From: Clostridia bacterium
Lineage (GTDB): Bacteria; Bacillota; Clostridia; Oscillospirales; QAKW01
Length of the DNA: 5,320 nt
Assembly (NCBI GenBank): GCA_017442025.1
Contig: JAFSBD010000040.1
Coordinates: forward strand, 1-5,320
Direction of reading: 5' to 3'
The position numbers and the translations under genes were made by a program. Below, one piece after another: positions 1 to 4,236 of the stretch. Numbering within the stretch: the first letter of the stretch is position 1; each line of letters starts with the position of its first letter. The notes beneath the pieces are model-generated. The model ran no database searches, was not told the origin of the DNA, and saw nothing but the letters and a program-made list of their open reading frames with translations.

Positions 1-69
1 ACTGATATCCTTCAGCACCGTAGTGAGGCCGAAACGCTTTTCGATATTTTGAATTTCTAAAAATGCCAT
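1..69 (-). CDS. Amino acid ABC transporter ATP-binding protein, N-terminal fragment (cut by window edge)
   Basis: Only the first 23 residues are in the window, reading MAFLEIQNIEKRFG and then LTTVLKDIS. This matches the opening beta strands of polar amino acid importer ATPases (GlnQ/HisP/ArtP type), which typically read 'I-x-N-(I/L)-x-K-x-F-G...VL-x-x-I'. The Phe in RFG (residue 13) is at the usual A-loop position that stacks on the adenine of ATP. Walker A, signature and Walker B motifs lie beyond the left edge and cannot be checked. The start is supported by a strong AAGGAGGG ribosome binding site ending 7 bases upstream, and by position: it begins 13 bases after the permease stop. As the third gene of the operon it should supply ATP hydrolysis on the cytoplasmic face of the transporter. 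The family call rests on this short match plus context. Confidence 0.85.
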   Translation of the reverse strand, partial: MAFLEIQNIEKRFGLTTVLKDIS

Positions 70-85
70 CGCGCTTCCCTCCTTA
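70..85 (-). promoter_or_regulatory. Ribosome binding site of the ATPase gene, overlapping the permease stop codon
   Basis: On the minus strand the permease stop TAA is immediately followed by GGAGGG, so the AAGGAGGG ribosome binding site (77-84) includes the last two bases of that stop. Such an arrangement usually gives translational coupling: ribosomes finishing the permease are placed to start the ATPase. The overlap is seen directly; the coupling is inferred. Confidence 0.75.
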
Positions 86-772
86 AGCTTGGAAATAGCT
101 GAGTTTCTTTTCAATTCTGCTGAAGAGGATGGTCAACAGTCCGTTGAACAGCAGATAATAGATGCCGGTGAAGAAGAGCGGCCAGATCTGGCCGGAGATG
201 CCATGGGAGCCCTTCAGGAAGGCAAAGCCCGCCCAGATGACCTCCTGCAGGGCGATGATCCGCGCCAGAGAGGTATCCTTCACCAAGGTGATGATCTCAT
301 TGGACATGGGCGGAACGATCCGCTTGATCATCTGCAAAAGGGTAACCTTAAAGAAGATCTGACCCTTGGTCATGCCCAAAACAAGGCCTGCCTCCTGCTG
401 GCCGTGGGGAACACCCTCGATGCCGCTGCGATAGATCTCGGAAAAATAGCAGGCATAATTAAAGATAAAGGCCACCGCCGATGCCCAAAAGCGCCCCATT
501 TCGCCGCCGCCCCAAAGGGTGATGCCGAAAAGATAGCCGGGCATATAGAAAATAATCAGTAACTGCAGCATCAGCGGGCTTCCGCGGACGATCCAGATCA
601 CCGTCTTGGTGAGCCACTTTAAGGGCTTGAAATTGCTCATGGAGCAAAAGGAGATCAAAAGTCCCAAGGGAAGTGCCCCCACCAAAGTAACGATAAATAA
701 TAAAAGCGTGGTGCCAAAGCCCTGATTCAGCGCTTTGACAACAACGGGTAATTGCTCTAAAAATAACGACAT
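83..772 (-). CDS. Polar amino acid ABC transporter permease (HisM/GlnP family)
   Basis: The 229-residue protein has the usual length of a single-domain membrane subunit of a polar amino acid importer. Hydrophobic segments lie at roughly residues 17-43, 54-80, 95-112 and 195-217. Residues 63-70 (RGSPLMLQ) match the conserved R-G-(T/S)-P-L-x-x-Q motif of the family. The EAA loop, which docks on the ATPase, runs from about residue 118 to 150, with E127, A128 and G133 in place. It is followed by the typical PPxxNE...KDTSLA block (154-170). Two positions are atypical: the third EAA residue is Gly129, and the usual LPQ reads LLQ (Leu146). Only one permease gene is present, so a homodimer is likely (inference). 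The start has a weak AGAGG-type ribosome binding site near 779-783. It lies 72 bases after the binding-protein gene, with a hairpin between them, and directly before the ATPase gene. The exact substrate cannot be read from this subunit. Confidence 0.93.
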   Translation of the reverse strand: MSLFLEQLPVVVKALNQGFGTTLLLFIVTLVGALPLGLLISFCSMSNFKPLKWLTKTVIWIVRGSPLMLQLLIIFYMPGYLFGITLWGGGEMGRFWASAVAFIFNYACYFSEIYRSGIEGVPHGQQEAGLVLGMTKGQIFFKVTLLQMIKRIVPPMSNEIITLVKDTSLARIIALQEVIWAGFAFLKGSHGISGQIWPLFFTGIYYLLFNGLLTILFSRIEKKLSYFQA

Positions 773-794
773 TATGAACCTCTTTTAACAGTCT

Positions 795-826
795 AAAAGC
801 AGAGAGGCGCAAACCTCTCTGCTTTT
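795..826 (-). terminator. Strong hairpin between binding-protein and permease genes (attenuating terminator or mRNA-stabilising stem)
   Basis: A perfect 13-base-pair stem is present: AAAAGCAGAGAGG at 795-807 pairs with CCTCTCTGCTTTT at 814-826 around a 6-base loop. In the minus-strand transcript it starts 18 bases after the binding-protein stop and ends in UUUU, followed by AGACUG rather than a long U tract. That suggests a leaky terminator or a 3' stabiliser, not a full stop. In binding-protein-dependent transport operons such stems commonly keep binding-protein mRNA in excess over permease and ATPase. The structure is seen directly; the role is inferred. Confidence 0.75.
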
Positions 827-844
827 ATAGATTTTTTGAAAGAA

Positions 845-1603
845 TTACTGAGCGATAATGTTCTCGTTGGAGATGCTGTATTGCTTGGCAAGCTCTGCCA
901 TGGTACCATCTTCATAAGCCTCTTTCAGGAAGGCATTGAGCTTTTCGGTCAGTTCGGAATCCTTGGCAAAGCCGATGCCGTACTCTTCGCTGGTCAGCTC
1001 AACCGAGAAGGCCAGATCTGCATAGCTGGTGCCTTCGCCGATCATCGCACCGGCCATCAGCAGGTCGATAATGGCGGCATCGCTGGTGCCGGCCTTGACT
1101 TCCATCAGAGCGGTAGCCTGGTCCAAAACCTCGGTCTTCTTCAGGCCGTTTGCATCAGCGGCAGAAGCACCGGCCGAACCCTTTTCAACGGCAAACTGCA
1201 GATCCTTCATGGATTCAACGGTGGTATATTTCGCCGCCTCGGCTTTATCCATAACAACAACCTGAGCATTCTTCAGATAGGGGTTGGAGGTGCTCATACC
1301 GGCCTTAACTTCGTCGGTCAGGGTCATGCCGTTCCAAACGCAATCGATGGAGCCGTTTTCCAGCTCGGCGATCTTATTATCCCATTCGATGATCACAAAC
1401 TCGGCTTCCTTGCCCAGGGTCTCAGCAAAGGCTTTGGCCAGATCTGCATCGTAGCCGATCCATTCGCCTGCTTCATTCTGATAATCCATGGGAGCAAAAT
1501 CGGTGATACCGACAACCAAGGTATCCTTGGGGCCGCAAGCAGCCATGGTCAGCAGCAACATTGCGATGGCCACCAGGGCCAAAACTCTCTTAAATACTTT
1601 CAT
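845..1603 (-). CDS. Polar amino acid ABC transporter substrate-binding lipoprotein (SBP family 3)
   Basis: This 252-residue protein is the receptor of the transporter, expected to be lipid-anchored on the outer face of the membrane. Residues 1-22 form a type II signal peptide with Lys2, Lys5 and Arg6, a hydrophobic core, and a TMAAC lipobox whose lipidated residue would be Cys23. The mature part has the SBP family 3 pattern: VGITDFAPMDYQ (31-42), G-Y-D-x-D-L-A-K-A (50-58), W-D-N-K-I-x-x-L-x-x-G-S-I-D (74-87), W-N-G-M-T-L-T-D-E (90-98), S-N-P-Y (106-109) and D-A-A-I-I-D (175-180). Asp180 is at the site that usually binds the ligand amino group. The Arg expected after TDE, which normally binds the alpha-carboxylate (Arg75 in E. 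coli GlnH), is Val99 here. The ligand may therefore be atypical or held differently. The start has a GGAGGA ribosome binding site at 1611-1616. It is the first gene of the minus-strand operon. The family is certain; the substrate is unknown. Confidence 0.94.
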   Translation of the reverse strand: MKVFKRVLALVAIAMLLLTMAACGPKDTLVVGITDFAPMDYQNEAGEWIGYDADLAKAFAETLGKEAEFVIIEWDNKIAELENGSIDCVWNGMTLTDEVKAGMSTSNPYLKNAQVVVMDKAEAAKYTTVESMKDLQFAVEKGSAGASAADANGLKKTEVLDQATALMEVKAGTSDAAIIDLLMAGAMIGEGTSYADLAFSVELTSEEYGIGFAKDSELTEKLNAFLKEAYEDGTMAELAKQYSISNENIIAQ

Positions 1604-1610
1604 CTTTATA

Positions 1611-1616
1611 TCCTCC
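1611..1616 (-). promoter_or_regulatory. Ribosome binding site of the substrate-binding protein gene
   Basis: GGAGGA on the minus strand lies 7 bases upstream of the ATG at 1603. It supports this start, which is also the only one that gives a complete lipoprotein signal peptide. Confidence 0.85.
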
Positions 1617-1627
1617 GAAAAAATAAT

Positions 1628-1655
1628 TTATTACTTTATCTCGCTAAAGTGATAA
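1628..1655. promoter_or_regulatory. Inverted repeat over the predicted transcription start of the transporter operon (putative operator)
   Basis: The arms TTATTACTTTA (1628-1638) and TAAAGTGATAA (1645-1655) are inverted repeats, with 10 of 11 positions matching around a 6-base centre. The repeat begins 1 base downstream of the minus-strand -10 box, so it covers the predicted start near 1650 and the beginning of the leader. That is a classic repressor position. It could also fold in the mRNA leader, though the stem is AU-rich and has one C-A mismatch. I do not recognise it as the site of a named regulator. Confidence 0.5.
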
Positions 1656-1656
1656 C

Positions 1657-1685
1657 ATCATACCACGCCGCCAAAGATTTGTCAA
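1657..1685 (-). promoter_or_regulatory. Near-consensus sigma-A promoter of the amino acid transporter operon
   Basis: On the minus strand, a perfect -35 box TTGACA (1680-1685) is followed by a 17-base spacer and -10 box TATGAT (1657-1662, 5 of 6 consensus). The predicted start is near 1650, giving a leader of about 47 bases before the binding-protein ATG. A promoter this strong fits a highly expressed binding protein and suggests that a repressor sets its output, with the adjacent dyad as a candidate site. Confidence 0.88.
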
Positions 1686-1713
1686 CCGCTTTTCAGAATT
1701 TTTTTAAAATGTT

Positions 1714-1743
1714 TTGGACTTTTTCATATTTATAAGGTATAAT
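1714..1743 (+). promoter_or_regulatory. Sigma-A promoter of the small lipoprotein gene, divergent from the transporter promoter
   Basis: A perfect -10 box TATAAT (1738-1743) is preceded, after an 18-base spacer, by a weak -35 box TTGGAC (1714-1719). The predicted start is near 1750, about 26 bases before the ATG. The -35 boxes of this promoter and the divergent transporter promoter are separated by only 28 bases of AT-rich DNA, so a regulator bound there could affect both. Confidence 0.75.
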
Positions 1744-1745
1744 GG

Positions 1746-1757
1746 ATTCTATAGAAT
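1746..1757. promoter_or_regulatory. 12-base perfect palindrome at the predicted start of the lipoprotein transcript
   Basis: ATTCTATAGAAT is a perfect palindrome beginning 2 bases after the -10 box, so it is centred on the predicted transcription start. It could be an operator. A 12-base palindrome is expected about once by chance in a window of this size, so the support comes mainly from its position. Confidence 0.35.
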
Positions 1758-1762
1758 GTCAA

Positions 1763-1769
1763 AAGGAGA
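1763..1769 (+). promoter_or_regulatory. Ribosome binding site of the small lipoprotein gene
   Basis: AAGGAGA lies 6 bases upstream of the ATG at 1776. This fixes the start, which also opens a complete lipoprotein signal peptide. Confidence 0.85.
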
Positions 1770-1775
1770 TTTTTC

Positions 1776-2357
1776 ATGAAACGATTTCTTTCCTTTCTTT
1801 TAATAGGAGCCGCCCTGCTGAGCTTTGCGGGGTGCAAAAATGATGGTGGAGAGTTTGTTCCCCCTGAATGGATGGAAGATCCCGAAGTGATCGATTTTGT
1901 TGATTTCCAGGATGAAATTCCCGCGATGACCGAGGCCGAAGCCGAGACCTATCTGGAAGGGGAAAACCTGGATGTTACCGCCCCCGAATACCGCAAAGCG
2001 GTCTATATCGTCAATGAGATCACGGTGGCGGATGTGATCACCGAAGCCTTTGAGACCAAGACCCAGACCGAGGAGCTCAATCAGGTCTTCTCGGGCCTGG
2101 CCTTCCGCTTTATCGAAGGGGACAAGTTCGGGAGCGAAACGGTGCGCAAACGGTTGTTTAAGCGGGGCCTTTACTCCCTTAACGAGGAGGACGGTTGGTA
2201 TTATTTCGAATTCTACGACCGCACCTTAGCCCAGGCCGCAACCAACCTCAAGGACGATCATTCCCTCTCTGCCTATACCGAGGTTCTGGAACTGCTTTTG
2301 GAAGACCCGAACGTGGAGGTTCGGCCGATCTATAAGGACTACTCTATTGAAGAATAA
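1776..2357 (+). CDS. Putative acidic lipoprotein of unknown function
   Basis: I do not recognise a family for this 193-residue protein. Residues 1-19 look like a type II signal peptide: Lys2 and Arg3, a hydrophobic core, then SFAGC with Cys20 as the likely lipidated residue. Phe at the -3 position is tolerated but unusual. The mature protein should be anchored on the outer face of the membrane. Residues 22-72 contain 17 Asp/Glu and no Lys or Arg, with prolines at 29, 30 and 36, so this part is probably extended and disordered or binds cations. Residues 73-193 look more folded: a basic patch (124-130), an aromatic run WYYFEFY (141-147) and a leucine-rich segment (169-175). The gene has its own promoter, ribosome binding site and terminator, so it appears monocistronic. 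Its codon use looks like that of its neighbours, giving no sign of transfer. It is divergent from the amino acid transporter, but a shared role is only a guess. Confidence 0.85.
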   Translation: MKRFLSFLLIGAALLSFAGCKNDGGEFVPPEWMEDPEVIDFVDFQDEIPAMTEAEAETYLEGENLDVTAPEYRKAVYIVNEITVADVITEAFETKTQTEELNQVFSGLAFRFIEGDKFGSETVRKRLFKRGLYSLNEEDGWYYFEFYDRTLAQAATNLKDDHSLSAYTEVLELLLEDPNVEVRPIYKDYSIEE

Positions 2358-2360
2358 AAG

Positions 2361-2387
2361 AAACGGCTCGCGATGCGAGCCGTTTTT
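2361..2387 (+). terminator. Bidirectional rho-independent terminator between convergent genes
   Basis: AAACGGCTCGC (2361-2371) and GCGAGCCGTTT (2375-2385) form a perfect 11-base-pair GC-rich stem with a 3-base loop. On the plus strand it runs into TTTTT (2383-2387) and more T-rich sequence, ending the lipoprotein transcript. On the minus strand the same stem is followed by TTTCTTTTATT, so it should also end the glycosidase transcript, whose stop codon is at 2389-2391. It occupies nearly the whole 31-base gap between the two genes. Confidence 0.92.
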
Positions 2388-2388
2388 A

Positions 2389-4125
2389 TTATTTCTTTAA
2401 TCTTGCATCCCGCTCCATGATCATGGCGGTAAAGAGGGTGGAGCTCCAGCCGAAATCGCGGACGATCTGCAGGCGCGCCACCGCATAGGTGGGGTTGACC
2501 GGCGGGCCCTTGCGCCAAAGCTCGGTGGGGCTGAGCTTGGCTTGGGGATCATAGACCTCATAGATGGTGCCGTCCCTTAAATACCATTCGGTAACCATCT
2601 TGATGGTGGCATCCACAATGCGGTCGGCAAGCTCGGTATAGCCGTTTTCTCTCAATCCCTGCTCGATCAGATAGTTATAGCTGATCCAGGTGGTGCCGCG
2701 CCAATAATCGATGCTGAACTTTTCATGATTCTTGGAAACGGTGGGCACCATATAGGGCAGGCCAAAGGTTTCGGGGTTGGAAAGATCCTCGGCCAGCTTT
2801 TTGGCCCGCTCGGGCGGGCAGATGCCGGCAAAGAGGGGCAGGAAGCAGGAAACGGTGGGGATCGTATTAAATTCCTCACCGCCCAGGGCGCGGTCATAAT
2901 ACCGACCGTCCTTTTCGCAATAGAGGCGGTCGTTGATCTTATCGCCCATTCTCTGATAAAGGTCGGCGTACTTTGCCGCCTCTTCGGGCTTTTTCAAAAG
3001 GGAAGCCAGAGCAGACATACACCGCATCTCATTGGCCATAAAGCAGGAGAAATCGATGGCCTCCCATTTGGTATCGGTATCGAACCGCGGGGTATTATCC
3101 ATTCCAGATTCGCCGCAACGGCAATTGGGCTGCTCAGGATCCATAAACCATTCCAACAGCAGGTTCTGATCCTCATCGCGGTTTTTAAAGTTCCAATCCA
3201 GGTAACGCTCCAGGATGGGGAAGGCTTCCTCCACCCAATCCAGGCGGCCGGTCTTATTATAAAGCTTCCAGAAGGCCCAAGCCAGGATGGGGGGCTGCGT
3301 GCGGTCGATGCTGCCCCCTTCGGGGGTCTGGCTATGGAAGATCATACCGTCCTCCCGCTGGCCGTAGAGCACCGCGCGGATGGTTTCATAAGCCAGCTCG
3401 GGCTCTAAGTAAACATTGCCCACAGAATGATAGGCCGAATCCCAAAGCCACATTTTCTTATGGGGAATACGGTCGGGGGTGGTATAGCGGCATTGGAGAA
3501 CCCCTTCGGGGCTGTTGACCTGATTTTTCATAATGGAGAAGGCCTTGGCCAGAGTGCGTTGCTGATCCTCCGTCAGCCAATCGATCTGCGGCACCCGCTC
3601 AAAATAAGCGCGGCGGGCAGGGGCGATCGCCCGAACGTCCGCCGAAAGACCCGCCTTGGCATCGGCATAGGCCTCTTCAAAGGTGGCGCGGCGGGCAAAG
3701 GAGAAAGCGAATTCTTCGCCCCGCTCTTCCGCCAGGCAACAATAGGCCGCATCCTCATAGGCATAGGCCTTTCCGCCCTCCACGGGGATCTCCCGCTCGG
3801 CTTTATCGGCATGGAACGCCCAGCTTGCAAACTCCTTGGGGGCATAGCCGACGATGGTGCTCTGGTTCAGCGCCAAAAAGGCAAAGGGCTTAGGCCGGCG
3901 GCCTAAAATACCCTCGATCAAATCAGAAGAAACAATGCTGAAATTGCAGACGCTGGTGCGGGAAACGAGATAAAAATCGGCAAGGCCGTAATCCAGCCGC
4001 ATCCCTAAATTATCCTGCAAAAGCTGGCCGGTAAGGGTGCCAAACATGGTGCTCTCCCCTTCCAGGCCGGAATAGGAAAAGAGCTGCCCTCTTCCCCAAA
4101 CATTGGGATATAATACCTCTTTCAT
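2389..4125 (-). CDS. GH63/GH37-type (alpha/alpha)6-barrel glycoside hydrolase, MGH-like
   Basis: This 578-residue protein has no signal peptide or membrane segment, so it is probably cytoplasmic. Residues 1 to about 180 look like an N-terminal beta-rich domain; about 185-578 form the (alpha/alpha)6 barrel of the GH63/GH37 clan. Motifs in order are MWLWDSAYHSV (225-235), a TQPP segment (276-279), ESGMDNTPRFD (339-349), DYWRGTTW (473-480), IYEVYDP (521-527) and FGWSS (558-562). By analogy with trehalase (ESGWD...EKYD) and GH63 enzymes, Asp343 should be the general acid and Glu523 the general base of an inverting mechanism. Relatives hydrolyse mannosylglycerate, glucosylglycerate or small alpha-glucosides, and some are loosely labelled trehalase-like or amylo-alpha-1,6-glucosidase; the sequence alone does not choose among these. 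The start has AGGAGGT 6 bases upstream. The gene has its own promoter and terminator. The neighbouring genes give no substrate clue, and no sugar transporter is next to it. All expected catalytic residues are present, so it should be active. Confidence 0.9.
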   Translation of the reverse strand: MKEVLYPNVWGRGQLFSYSGLEGESTMFGTLTGQLLQDNLGMRLDYGLADFYLVSRTSVCNFSIVSSDLIEGILGRRPKPFAFLALNQSTIVGYAPKEFASWAFHADKAEREIPVEGGKAYAYEDAAYCCLAEERGEEFAFSFARRATFEEAYADAKAGLSADVRAIAPARRAYFERVPQIDWLTEDQQRTLAKAFSIMKNQVNSPEGVLQCRYTTPDRIPHKKMWLWDSAYHSVGNVYLEPELAYETIRAVLYGQREDGMIFHSQTPEGGSIDRTQPPILAWAFWKLYNKTGRLDWVEEAFPILERYLDWNFKNRDEDQNLLLEWFMDPEQPNCRCGESGMDNTPRFDTDTKWEAIDFSCFMANEMRCMSALASLLKKPEEAAKYADLYQRMGDKINDRLYCEKDGRYYDRALGGEEFNTIPTVSCFLPLFAGICPPERAKKLAEDLSNPETFGLPYMVPTVSKNHEKFSIDYWRGTTWISYNYLIEQGLRENGYTELADRIVDATIKMVTEWYLRDGTIYEVYDPQAKLSPTELWRKGPPVNPTYAVARLQIVRDFGWSSTLFTAMIMERDARLKK

Positions 4126-4131
4126 CCTTGG

Positions 4132-4138
4132 ACCTCCT
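4132..4138 (-). promoter_or_regulatory. Ribosome binding site of the glycosidase gene
   Basis: AGGAGGT on the minus strand is a full match to the anti-Shine-Dalgarno core and lies 6 bases upstream of the ATG at 4125, which fixes the start. Confidence 0.88.
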
Positions 4139-4157
4139 CGGAGAATAGTTTTTCATA

Positions 4158-4186
4158 ATAGTAACATATTAAAAAAATGTATGCAA
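4158..4186 (-). promoter_or_regulatory. Putative promoter of the glycosidase gene with extended -10
   Basis: On the minus strand, TTGCAT (4181-4186) is followed by a 17-base spacer and TACTAT (4158-4163). The bases TGT directly before the -10 form an extended -10 motif, which can make up for the weak -35. The predicted start is near 4151, giving a leader of about 26 bases. The promoter begins 4 bases after the upstream gene's terminator stem, which supports separate transcription of the glycosidase gene. Confidence 0.6.
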
Positions 4187-4190
4187 TAAG

Positions 4191-4224
4191 AAATCCTGCA
4201 AAAAATTCGTTTTTTGCAGGATTT
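4191..4224 (-). terminator. Rho-independent terminator of the UPF0210 gene
   Basis: AAATCCTGCAAAAAA (4191-4205) and TTTTTTGCAGGATTT (4210-4224) form a perfect 15-base-pair stem around a 4-base loop, which reads TTCG on the plus strand and CGAA on the minus strand. In the minus-strand transcript the stem begins 12 bases after the UPF0210 stop codon and runs into a U-rich tail (UUUCUUAUU). The plus-strand exit is even richer in T, so the element may work both ways, though no plus-strand gene runs into it here. Confidence 0.8.
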
Positions 4225-4236
4225 TCTTTGATTTTT

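Noticed and set aside
182..1446. Repeated AGATCT/CAGATCTG hexamers and octamers in the transporter genes
   Set aside because: They fall in coding sequence in unrelated contexts with irregular spacing. They reflect common codon pairs rather than a repeat family.
836..1735. Plus-strand open frame of 299 codons antisense to the substrate-binding protein gene
   Set aside because: It starts at TTG with no ribosome binding site, reads through the SBP gene and its promoter region, and looks like no protein family. It is a shadow of the minus-strand coding frame.
1604..1775. Possible riboswitch or T-box leader before the transporter operon
   Set aside because: The predicted leader is only about 47 bases, too short for such an element. 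No T-box sequence or leader terminator is seen.
2725..3408. Plus-strand open frame of 227 codons antisense to the glycosidase gene, and a similar one at 3427-3906
   Set aside because: Both lie entirely inside the well-supported glycosidase gene and lack ribosome binding sites. Their composition is typical of antisense reads of GC-rich codons.
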